A stretch of 64,000 nucleotides of DNA. Source: Nectonema munidae. Its lineage: Eukaryota; Nematomorpha; Nectonematoida; Nectonematidae. Position 1 is the first letter of the stretch; the number at the start of each line of letters is the position of its first letter. The notes below the pieces were generated by a model, which had not been told where the DNA came from, ran no database searches, and saw only the letters and a list, made by a program, of their open reading frames with translations. The stretch spans positions 534,366 to 598,365 of the forward strand of contig JAUIRK010000087.1 of NCBI GenBank assembly GCA_030549495.1. The letters run 5' to 3'. Of this stretch, positions 23,403 to 40,239 are shown piece by piece. A program made the position numbers and the translations under genes.

Positions 23403-24394
23403 CAGGGCGAGGAAAAATGGACCCAAAAAAATGGAAAAAATTGACATTTACTCAGAGAAAAATGGACTTTATTGACTTTTTAAAGTTTCATTGAATTGAA
23501 CAACTATAACACTTTAGAGAAAGTATTGAAAATTATTTCAAATAATCTATGACTTTGTAATACAACAACATTTAATTAATGACATTTTCTGATTTAAAAT
23601 TCGATCATTTTCTAGTAGTTTTTTTGAGTTTAGAAAAAGATCTTTCTACTTCTAAAGTTAAAACTTGACAATTTTGTAATTTGGGATAAGTACTGCGAGA
23701 ACCGTGAATATTCTCTAATTATTGTTAGCAAGTTTTGACACAGATTTTCTTTTTTTAACAATTTCTTGATATTTGGCAATAAAATTCCATCATCTTTATA
23801 ATTAATTTCTTCACTGCTGGACCAATTTGTCAATTTCGTTACAATTGGTACTGAAGTGTTGCCGATAGGTTTGAAAAGAGAACTTCTTTTTCTATTACTA
23901 ATTTTGAATGATTTAATGCCGGTAATCTACAATTTTGCAGGATAACTTAACTTTTAAGGTAAACGTGTGTAAAGGATGTGAAAAACATGCAATGATAAAA
24001 AAGTTTGGGAATAAAATTCCATAACTTCTGCAGCGGATATATCGTATGTAACCGCGTTTGTCAACAAAAAAATTTGTCTTACAAAAAACTTTTTCATGTA
24101 ACCTCAGTCAGGCAAACTTTACAGTAAAACCTTTTATTAGATGAAAAAAAGCCCAACTAGATATAAAGAAGAATTGTTGTATGTATCGCTTATAACAATT
24201 TTAGGCACAATGAATTAAAAAGTGTTAAATATAACAAATTGACTTTATTGACCTAAACTCCAAAAATTGACTTTGATTGACTTAAAAATTTGAAATTAGT
24301 TCAAAATTTTTAGACTAAACAAGTAAAGATCTTCTTCAAAGCGTTTTTGCTAAACGGAAATAAAAGTTGACTTTATTGACTTTTACTCGCCCTG
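23403..24394. mobile_element. hAT-type non-autonomous element, perfect 8-bp TSD
   Basis: It starts CAGGGCGAGGAAAAATGGAC and ends with TTGACTTTTACTCGCCCTG, giving terminal inverted repeats that share CAGGGCGAG and then AAAA. Both flanks are ATTATGAC (23395-23402 and 24395-24402), an exact 8-bp target duplication. Short motifs (TTGACTTTATTGAC, ATGGAC) repeat just inside both ends, as is common for hAT transposase binding sites. Internal minus-strand frames (for example INYKDDGILLPNIKKLL) may be remnants of coding but have no assignable motif. The exact TSD suggests a fairly recent insertion. Confidence 0.82.
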
Positions 24395-24756
24395 ATTATG
24401 ACCTAATTTATAAGCGTTCTCTGACTGCTAACACGTCGATATTAGGTGTCAATATCACTTTTTAGCCAATCATTTCTCTTTTGAAAGTATTGACACATTC
24501 CCTTCTTGATGCCTGAACAATAGCCGCTTAAATATAAATACTGAATGTTTTCTTTCTAAAAAGATAGCATGGCAGTTTATAGCTGAATTCTTTGAAAAAA
24601 CTATATATAAAAAGAATATCCGTTTTTTGAAAACAAAATTATGCTTAAATAGCAGTTAAAAATTCTAATTCAAAATTTTAATTTTACTTCTTAATCTTTT
24701 GAAATGTTGTTTAACGCGTTCTTAAATATTCAAGTATGTTAATATTATTTTTATAG

Positions 24757-25255
24757 ATAAAAGCTACGCGGATCCACCTGAGTCAAAAGAAAGGAATGCT
24801 GAAAATGAAAATACCTCACTTGAACACACCAAGGAAATTCTTGATAAAAATGTTTCCAACGAAAATTTAGTGGCAAGTAAAGATACTTCGATAGATGAAG
24901 AGGATTCAAAGAACTACCTCGATCAAGACGATTTTGTTCTTACTGATAAACCCACTTCAAAGATTCAAGAGGAAACAAAAACTCCCCTGACCGACACGCC
25001 AATTTCCTTTTCAGATCTCAATGTCAATGATGCTAAACCTAGTATCGATAATATTTCAAGTGAACCTGATAATAGAGATGTTTCTCTAAATCAAATTCAC
25101 CACGCCCAAATCCTATGAGAATAAAGCTTTTGTTGAGGTTGATGAGAAGTTTGTAAATGAAACATCTGCTACATCAACTGCCAATCATTTGAAAGAAATA
25201 GAAGAACTTTTTAGCGAAACCAATAATTTCTATTTACAAAAAATGCCTTTGAAAG
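24757..25255 (+). CDS. Gene B exon, acidic region with frame change
   Basis: Acceptor atttttatag. The first frame is open to 25118 and very acidic (for example DTSIDEEDSKNYLDQDDFVL, TDTPISFSDLNVNDAKPS). From about 25097 a second frame continues in the same style (KSYENKAFVEVDEKFVNE, then NHLKEIEELFSETNNFYLQ) up to about 25250, so one base is gained or lost between them. No donor site ends the exon. Instead it runs into GC-rich repeat-like sequence at 25256. Either a transposon hit the exon end, or the real donor is upstream and the second frame is coincidental. Confidence 0.5.
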
Positions 25256-28200
25256 CAGTGGCTGATCCAAGGGGGAGGGGGCCTCATGGGCCTAGGCCCC
25301 CCTATGAAAAATGGCTTCGAAAATTACCCTTACTAATTTAGCTTTTTCCTAAAACAATACTTGTTGGTAGTTTATTTCATGAAACAAATAATATTTTAGA
25401 AAAGCAAAGGCAAAGATGGTTTGGAGATCAAAAAGGCCTTTGAATTATGAAATGTTCATTCCGGGTAAGGCTAGACCAAAAATTTGATTTGGAGACGAGC
25501 AAAATAGGGAAATTTGGAAATGCAAAATTAAACAAATATATTTTGATAGTTGTAAAACCGCCTAGACCCTAGCTTGCTGGGAAAGTAGTCGTAAATTTAA
25601 ATCTTTTTAATAAATATAATTATTATCAAACTTTTTTCTATTTTAGTCCTATTTTGTTCTAATTCTACTTTTTTTAAAAAGTACAAACCTGGGGATGTTA
25701 AATAAATTGACTGCAAAAATATTGATATCCTTTAAATAAAAAACTTTTGATATGCAATGAAAAAAGTTTTATAAGTGGTAATGATGCAAAATAGTGCTGG
25801 CGAAGAATTGTAATCCTGACTTGTGCTTGTAAAGTATTTATTACTTCAAGAGTCTTATTCTTTAGAAAACTTATTGAAAAGTTGGAGATGGAGCTGCATC
25901 ACTGTGAATCAACTTACAAGGAAAAATTGCGTGAGCTTCAAAATGAGAATAAATCATTTTGGTTCAAAGTTAGGCAATTAGAACGCAACATACAGGAACT
26001 TGAGGCGGAGAACAAGTCATTGGCGAATAGGTAGGTGTTATCTTTCCTTTCGATCTTCGTTCTAACCTATTGTTGGCACTTATATCTTCGATATGAACTA
26101 AATTTATATTCTTACTTTGGCATTAAGTTGTTTGTGTCCACCATTTTGGCTATTTTCCTCTTCTTTGTATGTATGATGCCACGAGTTACAAAGTTCAAGG
26201 TCATTCGTGAAGGTCGATTTTGGATAGTCATTGAAAGATGTCATCAATTTTAGACATTTGTGCTTTGTGTTGCAAGCAAGATGTTTGATCTATTTTCTTC
26301 AACATAATTTATTTATAAGTTTTATTGATTTGTATTTGTAGTTTTGTGTCTTTCTCACATTGTTTTCAAAAAGATTTCCAAATTATTGTCTATAACTTTT
26401 TTATCTGAGACAAAACAATACCATTCATAAACTAAATTTATGCTAAATTATTTTTTCAAAGGCATTTGGTCTATCTCATCTTTTATATGCCATGAATTGT
26501 ATGGAAAATATTGCTTATTGAGAAGCAAGATGTTTCCTTCAAATTAACAATGCTTGATTTCTATTTTAAAGAATCACTCTACTAATGCTTGAAAGTGAAA
26601 CCATTATTATTTCTGGAAGTGAACTCACTCTTGCCTCTTCTTTGCAAACAGAGCATGCCTTATTTTTTTACGACACAAAGTAAATATCTACGCTAGCGCA
26701 CACATCAAAAGACAATGTGAGTACGCCCGAAAAGCCAAGCAATGTCTGATGAAAACATAGAAAGAATTCAAAGAAACGTGAGCAATCCAAGTTTTGCTTT
26801 GAAGTATGCTCTAAAATTTTTTGGCTGATTGCAAATAAATACAGGAAAGAGAGTACAATGAACATCAGTCAACTTTTGAAATATTTACGTTTAGACGAAT
26901 TTCACATTAATTTAAATGAACTTCCGTTGCAATCTTTCCAGTTTGTTTCACCATCCAATGATGAGCAGTCGTTTTGTGCTTTTAAACGAATTAAGGGCTT
27001 CGTAACACGCTTAACGTAAATGATTTTAATTGAAAATAAAAACAGTTTTTATTTATTGGTATTGGACAAATTTTGCAACAAAACACGAAGAACTGAATTT
27101 TTTCAAAAAATTGTTTCAAGTTTTTTTTATTTCAGAAATATAATTAATTAGATTTTTCATGAAACTTCATTTAAAGCTGCTTATAATTTTTAAAAAGATT
27201 TTGTCAACTAAATGTAACATCATATATACTTTCTTATTTGTGCAAAAATAAAATGATAACTAGGCATAAAGCAATGTGTTATATGATAAAAGTTTAAAGT
27301 CTCCAATAACGTGTTTCGAACCAAAATCGAATGAACTTACTGCCCGAGTTTACTCAGCTTCAACGCTCTACTGCAAATTGCAAAGCGCACGAGATTAATC
27401 ATATCCTGGGCACATAAGTTTCCGACAGTTTTTATAGTTACACGATATAAAGTAAAATGGCGGCTATGTAGTTTCGTCAAAGTATTGGTTACAACGTTGG
27501 AATCGTATAAAATACTGAGATTGGAGTATTAAAAGATGTAAGGTAGTTTATTAAAAGTTAAAAATTTTAAGTCTACTATAGTTGTACAGATTTTTAAAAG
27601 TTGAAATTAGTAAAAAAGAGCTGGTAATAAAAGATATAGAACTAGAAACGGTTAATCAATTTTGTTACTTGGGAGAGGTTATAGATCAGATAGGTAGTGT
27701 TAGTAACACCCCGGGGTACCTCTACCTCTACCTTAGTAACTCAGTAGAACACAGAATAAAACTAGGTTGGAAGAAATATAAATCTTTAGGTAGTGTTCTA
27801 TGTGATAATACTTTTTCTTTAAACATAAAGGGTTATAAAAGTTCTATTAGATGTAGTTTAGTATACAGTAGTCAAAGTTGGGCGTTAAAAGAAGTTGAAA
27901 AATAGCAGAAGAGAACGTTAAGAATTATTTGCAAATCTAATTGGAAAGACAAATTAAGCAATGAAATAATAAGTTTATGTAATGTACCTAACTGAAATCA
28001 ATAAAAACGTGGTTTGGGTGTGTAAACAGAAGACCAATTCAAGAGTTAATTAATATAGCGTACAAACAGCAAATTATAGGTAAATCTAAGGGTACACCAA
28101 AATTAACATGGAAAGAAGTAGTTCTTAATGGTATGGAAAAAGAAATTTTAAAATAGGTGATGAAATAAATAGGGAAATTTTGAAATGTAAAATTAGGTAG

Positions 28201-29787
28201 CCTTTTTATATGTGTTTTCATAGTTGCAACACCGGCTAGACCCTCTCTTGTTGGAAAAGTGGCCGTGGTAAACCCGTTTATTATTTTCGTTTTACTAGGC
28301 AGGTATCAATTAATCGCCATCGCCATGTTTACATTCTGCTAAGGCTAAAAACAAAAATAGCGATTCTATAATGCAATCAAAATTGAAATCTATGAACCCA
28401 TAACATGGAAAAATGTTTAAGTAAATATTAAAATTTCAAAATCTAATTCATCAGGAAAATTATTTTCTTTATAAAAATAAATAATTTTATTATTTTTCCA
28501 CCTTTGCTAATACAAATAAGCGTTTGTAAGAAGCCACTTTGTTAACTTTCATTCAGACAGTGAATCCCGGAAAACTTATACAAATAATTCAGTACTCTAC
28601 AGGAACTTGAAATAAAAATATTGACTACGTCATTGTATATATCTTTGGCGGGCAAACCTGGTCGCATTCAGAGCTTCATGGAATTTTTTGCTAGTACAAC
28701 TAAATGCAGTTTTTGAAGCCTATATTGCTATAATAATTAGCACTGACAAAAAATATCGAGTTTATTCAATTTTGAATCTTTTCCCACTTTTCTTAAGAAA
28801 ATTTTAGAGTATAAGTTTGCTTTTAACTAATAACAAAATTTTATTTTAATCTAAAAAGTTGGAAGAATTCATTCACTCAGCAAAGTCGGAGAAAAATAAT
28901 GTTTGTAAATTTGAACCTGACTATTATTAATTTTAATTGATAAATAGATCAATATTATAATGAAATAATAAAAGTCATTTAATTTATCAAACTTTTTTGA
29001 ATAAATATTCTATTTTGTCAATTTATGCGCTGTTTATGATTTTTAAAATGAGCTATACATAATCATTTTCGAAACTAAAATTAAAATAGGTATCGGAATC
29101 GCTATCTGTATAGATAATTGCAAAAAACAAGAATCGGAAACAGCTAATTCTTTTACTTTTTTTACTAATTTACTTTTACTCTACGATCCTGGTGCTAAAC
29201 GTCAAATCTTTTAATCAGAACTAAAAATAATCACGACTTGCTCATTAATAAATGAAGAAAAATACTACTAATTTTAATGCTGCCAACCTTAATTAATTTA
29301 CTGCGAAGCTTCACAAAGTTGAGAAATAACGTAATAATTGAATGCTTTACAGTGTTTATGCTTTAATTTCAAATATTTATTCGTATCTGTACATCTATAA
29401 AAATAGCTCATGAATAATATCTAAGAAAGATAAATAAATTAAAGTTAACAAATTTTTTTTCTCAATAAGGTCGATATCTTTTTAAATTTTAGTATAACTG
29501 TTAAATAAGTATAAAAAAACTCCGAAATCGTGTTTATTTTAGACTTTAATAAAGAGTTGTCAAATATTTACATATGTAGATTCTTGAGGAATAGCTGGTT
29601 AAGCGCTAATAACAATCGGGCTTAACTTGTAATTTTGTAATAACAAAAATAAGGGCCTGGAATTTTGGATGCATGTTTAGGTTTTAGCAGCAAAGCGAGT
29701 GATAGTGGCGGAGAAAGTGGCAAGACGGCTAATTCCTCCTCTGTCAAAGTGCATCGCCTGAACCACGCGGCTCCAAAATGGAGATAG
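24757..29787 (+). CDS. Unrecognised acidic/coiled-coil protein, four 3' exons (gene B span)
   Basis: Exons are 24757-about 25255, 25866-26030, 26845-27015 and 29688-29787 (stop TAG). The last three agree in splice phase (2 bases passed each time), and an AATAAA follows at 29969. The protein part is a long acidic Ser/Asp/Glu/Asn-rich region, then a charged coiled coil of about 55 residues, then a folded-looking segment and a short Ser/Gly/Lys tail. I do not recognise it. A membrane-trafficking or cytoskeletal coiled-coil protein is possible, but that is only inference from composition. The acidic exon changes frame near 25090-25120, so either the gene is damaged or the sequence has an error. 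Its introns hold LINE remnants. Confidence 0.5.
25256..25330. mobile_element. GC-rich transposon-end-like insertion
   Basis: GCAGTGGCTGATCCAAGGGG is followed by GAGGGGGCCTCATGGGCCTA and GGCCCCCC. It resembles the GCAGTGGCGGATCCAGGGGG-type ends common to hAT-like repeats in animal genomes. The partner end was not found. It lies exactly where gene B's acidic reading frame stops making sense. Confidence 0.4.
25385..25620 (+). mobile_element. Non-LTR retrotransposon 3' end, copy 1
   Basis: RQRWFGDQKGL (about 25408-25440) resembles the RLRWFGHVxR motif near the end of endonuclease-reverse transcriptase LINEs. It continues with GACGAGCAAAATAGGGAAAT and a GTAAAACCGCCTAGACCCTA word. That end is shared with the LINE fragment ending at about 28265 (CACCGGCTAGACCCTCTCTT), so both are copies of one family. 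It lies in a gene B intron. Confidence 0.6.
25866..26030 (+). CDS. Gene B coiled-coil exon
   Basis: Acceptor ttctttag, donor gtaggt. It encodes an uninterrupted, highly charged helix (IEKLEMELHHCESTYKEKL, LQNENKSFWFKVRQLER, IQELEAENKSLA) with leucines at heptad-like spacing, a two-stranded coiled coil by appearance. It passes two bases (AG) to the next exon, which starts with G and completes an Arg codon. Confidence 0.65.
26845..27015 (+). CDS. Gene B exon after coiled coil
   Basis: Acceptor aaatacag, donor gtaaat. It encodes MNISQLLKYLRLDEFHINLN followed by ELPLQSFQFVSPSNDEQSF and KRIKGFVTRL. It is in phase with the coiled-coil exon before and the terminal exon after. It looks folded rather than helical-repeat, but matches no domain I know. 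Confidence 0.52.
27580..28265 (+). pseudogene. LINE fragment (endonuclease-reverse transcriptase C-terminus), copy 2
   Basis: The frame open at 27582-27905 reads VNQFCYLGEVIDQIGSVSN, RIKLGWKKYKSLGSVL and KGYKSSIRCSLVYSSQSWAL. This is the classic C-terminal segment of animal LINE polyproteins (FCYLGDxIs.dG...ARi...WkKFreL..vL...lslk.Kg.vY.scVrs.llYgsEtWal). KRTLRIICKSNWKDKLSNE follows after a stop. The body upstream is missing. Its 3' end matches the copy at 25385-25620. It sits in the gene B intron, same strand. Confidence 0.75.
28266..29680. other. Gene B last intron, noncoding
   Basis: AT-rich throughout. No further exon, RNA gene or recognised repeat seen. Confidence 0.4.
29688..29787 (+). 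CDS. Gene B candidate terminal exon
   Basis: Acceptor ggttttag. The first base completes the codon left by the donor at 27015. The frame then reads SKASDSGGESGKTANSSSVK and VHRLNHAAPKWR before TAG at 29785-29787. GC content is far above the surroundings. The minus strand is also open here for 67 codons, so strand choice rests on phase, the acceptor and the AATAAA downstream. Confidence 0.45.
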
Positions 29788-29968
29788 CAAGAGGAGATGG
29801 AAGAATTCCTTTGTTTGTTCCTCCAGGCACGTGGCGTGTTGAGTGTGCTTTTGGAGCTTATTCATATTTATCATCATCATACAGCTATTTTATTCCATTT
29901 CATTACTCATTTCATTAATTTTGATTCCTCTTAACAAAGTTCAAGATGCGTAGTGATAATAATTATTG

Positions 29969-29974
29969 AATAAA
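29969..29974 (+). terminator. Candidate poly(A) signal of gene B
   Basis: AATAAA about 180 bases after the proposed stop at 29787. Confidence 0.4.
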
Positions 29975-30819
29975 GAGATTATAAGAAGGTTCCTTATAAC
30001 TTTCCAACGCAATATCATTTTTTTGATCAGATATTCAGGCATGAAGGGGATCCACTCACTCTTTTTCTCAAGACCTATCACGAAAAAATACGAGAAGCCA
30101 ACACTTTTTTAAATGTTTCTATCAAATTTTTCTGATCATCTAACCTCTAAGGAGGCGTGAGGCAATATTTATCTAAACAACATAATTTTTTAACTTGAAT
30201 ACTTTTGTTGGTAAATATGTGTAAAGTAGAAAATATAAATGGTTTATTATTCTTTTATTTAAAAGACATTATTTGTCACAGTCGCAAAGATCAATCGCTT
30301 ATAACACGCATATACAAAATCTATATACATCAGCATAAAAATATAGAGAAAGAGGCAGGACAAACATCAAATGAAATATTTTCATTTTGATATAAATTTT
30401 ATTTATCTTTTTTTGAGTGGATAAAATTTTTTTTATGTAGATATATTATTTACAAACTCAGTATCTATTATTATTTGTAATATTGAAATAATAACACAAA
30501 TATCACTCACTTTCTATTATTATTATTTACATAAATGACTCCATATGTGATGGGTTATTTGACTGCATAAACTGCCAGGGTGGTCAATCCTTTTCACTCG
30601 TTTTATCGACGAATTATTTTATTCGAAACAGCTCTAATTTATTCTCAAGTGTAAAGTTCTCTTACCCCCGACTTGAGACGTGTAAGATGGAAGTTGTCTA
30701 TATCACAGAAGAATAAACAGCTTGATAACTTCAATCATAAGACTTAATTTGGAAACATATAACTTGATGATAATGGAAATATGCTAAAACGTTTGTATGC
30801 ACTCAGAGATAAAATAAAT

Positions 30820-31165
30820 TTTTCCCAATGTCAAGAAAGGGAAACTTTATATGGTGCTTTTGATGTTGATTCATTGGAAGATTATCTGCAAGAAGAAGCC
30901 ACTAGAATTAAAATATGATTCATCTGCGACAGATAATTCTAGGTTTGTGACACTTGAAGATTATCATATATTTACCCAAAACATGGAGAAGGGGCTCTCC
31001 GATTGTTGATTCCTTTTTTGTCGACCTATCTTTGTGAGGTAGGTTTTCCAGCCTTGTTGTAGTAAAAACATAACAAGGGAATCGATGTGATGTCGAAAGC
31101 GATTTCCGTTATTCACTTTCTTCCTTGAGGCCTAGAGAATTGTTATTCCCTGGGAAAACTAAACA
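30820..31165 (+). pseudogene. hAT transposase fossil, C-terminal dimerisation region (ZBED5/FAM200-like)
   Basis: The plus strand reads ERETLYGAFDVDSLEDYLQE, then YDSSATDNSRFVTLEDYHIF, STYLCEVGFPALL, and NRCDVESDFRYSLSSLRPRE. The STYLCEvGFs...NRldvesDlR..Ls..rPRi order is the end of hAT transposases of the ZBED5/FAM200 kind. Stops and frame changes are present and nothing of the N-terminal half is nearby. Confidence 0.72.
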
Positions 31166-31427
31166 ACACACATCGCACTCTTTTCATAATTAAAATTTAA
31201 GCCTTAAAATTTTTTTATATTTTCTTCAATAATATTTTTTCATAAACGCTCTAATTTACTTTTGTGCATGCATTACAAGTTGAAATTTAAAATAAGTTGT
31301 AAACTTTACCATTTAAATACAGACTCATAGCATCAAATGATTTTTTGAATTACTGATGTCAAGGTATTGACCCAAGAAGTCGCAACTATAGAGAATTCAC
31401 CCCATCTGTTTTTTTAAATCCTTGCAG

Positions 31428-31594
31428 AACGGGGACCTGAAATTACCAGGAGTGAGCAGGCATCAGATATATGTGAAATAAAATCATTTTCCAAATCCAG
31501 AGAAAAATCTTGTAAGACTTTTCCAATTTTTAGAGAGCAACTTTTCCGCATTTATCCTGAAAACACCAAAACGATTTATCAAATTGAAGATTAA
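31428..31594 (+). other. Unassigned exon-like open segment
   Basis: It follows a strong acceptor (ttaaatccttgcag) and stays open to a TAA at 31592-31594, encoding PEITRSEQASDICEIKSFSK, then SFP-type and FREQLFRIYPENTKTIYQI pieces. An internal canonical donor (T/GTAAGAC at 31511) would pass one base. That phase also fits the metalloprotease exon at 33950. It could be an extra upstream exon, a terminal exon of an unseen gene, or chance. The better start for the metalloprotease is at 33751. Confidence 0.3.
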
Positions 31595-31859
31595 CATTTG
31601 GGTATCCTGTGTTACCGCAACCTGTTGCTTCATCTAAAACGTTTTTTACAGTTTTCATCTTTTAAAAATTATACTTAAAATTTGGTTATTGGTGTTTTTG
31701 AAGCGACTTCGCAATAACGCGATTTTACTGTATTTCGTCAATAAAAGTTTGCACGATTGTGATAGTAAATTTACTATTCTATTCATTAGAGCAAAAGTAG
31801 TAAAGATTACTATAACTATAATAATTCTAAGAACATAAGCGTTATTAAGCATTTCTAGT

Positions 31860-32770
31860 AATCATTACTGTCTGTCGTCATTCAGCGTTTCATGTCCTTC
31901 CTTTTCATCCTCTTTCTCGTATGCCGAGAACTGAATTTTACCCACGCGATGCTCTTCCTGCTGCGAATTTTCTTTCAAGTTGCCAACTTTTGTCCTTTAC
32001 TCAATCAAGTGTTCACGCAAAAAGCAAGGATGATTTGGATCCCTTTCCATCTCTAGATCAAACAGTTGGATGAAACGAGCAGCTAAGTGTAGGAAAACCT
32101 GCTCTCAGAGCTAATCCCTCGTCTAATGAGAAGCTTTGAAGAATGAAAGAGCATCTTTATTGGCGGCACCGTGCATCTTCTTTATATGAATAATTCGTTT
32201 TGCTTGGGATAGAAATATTTCTTTAAAGACGATAAACCATCTAATCATCATCGTGAAGAAATGGAAACAAATTGATAAGTGTAAAGTATACAAATGACAG
32301 TTTCCACTTTTCAAAGAGCAAATTGTATAGGGAGAGAGTGTTTTGAAGTTAAAAGTATCCAAAAAAACTGATATATTTTAATGCTATCAGAAATTTTCGA
32401 ATTTAATAGATTTTTGCTAATCTATCACAAGATTTAATTTCTCAATATTTTCGCGTTTTCTAGCTAGAAATTTGGACTTTATTTAAGAAAGGTTTAACGA
32501 GTGTGTCTTCGTAAGATATGAAGTACTTTGCTGGGATGTCGCTGCGTCCATCAAGAATTAAAAATATGGGTAAGGCATCGCAGCTTTGCACTTTCATTGT
32601 GACTTTAAGGTCTCAAGCTTCCTGGAGATTTTACTAAATTCTCACGAATAAAGTCTCCCTTGACAACCCACATGAATTATGCTTCTTCCTTCTCTAATGT
32701 GCATGTTGTGAGAATTTTAACTTGCACCAACTTCTATGCACTCATCTGAATAAATTAGTGTAATGTTGGA
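31860..32770 (-). pseudogene. Possible decayed coding sequence, unassigned
   Basis: GC-richer than its flanks. Minus-strand pieces read QVFLHLAARFIQLFDLEMER, KVGNLKENSQQEEHRVGKIQ and, near 32600-32500, DALPIFLILDGRSDIPAKYF. Stops interrupt them. The style fits an old transposase or host pseudogene, but no family motif is secure. Confidence 0.28.
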
Positions 32771-33750
32771 ATATGCAATGAATTACAATTTTGTATGGAA
32801 AGAATTAAGGCAATCAACACTCTTATTCTTCTAATAACGCTTAATCGAGGTAAAAATTCTATATAAAAACAAATGTTCTCATATTTCTTCAAAAACTTAC
32901 TTTCTACATAAACTAAGTAAAGTTACAACGTTCAAAAGTAAAAAAACTTTTTTTCTTTCAAACTCGCCTGATATATTTTGGAAAAATGAAACTGAATACT
33001 TCTACAAAACACATTTGAATTCATGCTAAAAATGGGGAAAAAACATGGAGCAAAATTAAAATAATAAATCTTTAAAAAATAGAAGTCTATAGTTTTGAAT
33101 AATGCTTCACTTGCCTTTTTAAGATAGCGGGGTATGGAAATTATTTTATCGAAAAATCGGCAATAAGGCTTTTGTGTTTGGAACTCGATTTTTAAATTTG
33201 TTATATTATAAAAATAATTTTGCTTTTATAAATTTTTAAGCAAAAATTTATTTCTGTGTTTTTATAGAGACACTCGAATAACTAAAATAAAGATGATATA
33301 GGTTAAAAGAGAAAGAAATTTTTTTGATTGGGTAAATGAGTAAAAACAGTAGATTAGGTGAACTTGGGTAGAAATTTGCCAAATATTGTACTGTTGGTTA
33401 AATTATTTACATAAATCCTAACGCCTTCTAATCAAATAAGGTAACAAAAACACATTGTAAAAATTTCTGAATGAAACTGTAGAGAGTGTTTCAATCTGCT
33501 TGTCATAATTAAGGTAGGGATGATAGTATTTTACTAAAAATACTTCAATTAGAAATTACATTATAGGCGTCCCATATCTTCGTGAAATAACTCATTAAAC
33601 CCATTTCTAACTTATCTTGACTAAAAGTTATAATAATAATAATAATACCTTGTTATTTCATATGATTCCGTGGTGCAAAATAAGTTTGAGGGTTTAGCTT
33701 TTCTCATTTTTGCATTTGAAACATGCGATAGAAGAAAGAGAAGCGGAGAA
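32770..33750. other. AT-rich noncoding stretch upstream of the metalloprotease
   Basis: No exon or recognised repeat apart from a short (ATA)n run near 33630-33650. It would contain the promoter of the metalloprotease if that gene starts at 33751, but I see no identifiable core-promoter element. Confidence 0.35.
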
Positions 33751-39442
<5,692 letters not shown>

Positions 39443-39584
39443 AGACTAGAGCTTCGCTATTTTTCCATTTCTTGAGGATAAAATTAGTAAATGAAATCTA
39501 CATCTTTCTAAAGCAGACGTGGACAAACTACAGCAAAGATTCATGTGGGCGCGAGCAACTTCTAAGGGGAGGCATTTGATAAAA

Positions 39585-39590
39585 AATAAA
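39585..39590 (+). terminator. Candidate poly(A) signal of metalloprotease gene
   Basis: AATAAA about 140 bases after the stop at 39442, in an A-rich run, so it is only weakly specific. Confidence 0.35.
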
Positions 39591-39704
39591 AAATTTCTAA
39601 AACGTGAGTAAGTATTAAGAATTTTATGAAACAAATGCATAAATAGCACTTTGTCATTACTTATTCACAATCTGCTAATCTTTTTTTTTCGGGAAATTTA
39701 TCAG

Positions 39705-40041
39705 AAACCCATTTCGCTGTGAAGTACATGATGTTTCACGTGAAATACAAGAACAATTTCTTGAGTTAAAGTTCCACTCTCCAACTAAAGATGTCTTCAA
39801 AGAAATGGATCTAGAAATATTCTGATCAAATATCTTTCTGCTTACTCTTTAGTCTCAAATCAGGCTCTTCGCATTCTAACTATGTTCGGATCCACGTATC
39901 TTTGTGAGGCTGCTTTTTCTATGCGTGTTGCTATCAAGAATAAGCATAGAAACAGGCTTAATGTTGGAAGCGATTTACGTTGTGCACTCTCTCGTATTCA
40001 ACCACGAATAAAAGACCTAGTTCGTAAGAAGCCATTTTAAG
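39705..40041 (+). pseudogene. hAT transposase fossil, C-terminal dimerisation region
   Basis: NPFRCEVHDVSREIQEQFLE (from about 39707) is followed after a stop by LRILTMFGSTYLCEAAFSM and NKHRNRLNVGSDLRCALSRI (about 39865-39990). It ends QPRIKDLVRKKPF before TAA at about 40040. It corresponds to the C-terminal hAT block of ZBED5/SCAND3-type transposases, less decayed than the copy at 30820-31165. One stop and one frame change are apparent. The rest of the transposase is absent. Confidence 0.8.
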
Positions 40042-40239
40042 TAAAAGATCAAATATATTACCAATAATAATTACTAAAATGTTACATCAGTATCTCACTA
40101 ATTTATATTCATTGTTAAAATATATTTTATTTTCCTTAAAAATTTAGGAGGAAATTAAATGTGTAGATGCAAGGGGGCTTGGAGAGAAGGGCTTGCTATT
40201 AAAGGGGGCGTGATGGCGAAATAGTTTTGAACCACTGCT

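Noticed and set aside
26035-26253. Hydrophobic 72-codon frame after the gene B coiled-coil exon
   Set aside because: It starts after the donor gtaggt and lies inside the intron that the phase-matched exons require.
39446-39649. 67-codon minus-strand frame next to the metalloprotease stop
   Set aside because: No motif, no splice support, and it lies in the presumed 3' UTR.
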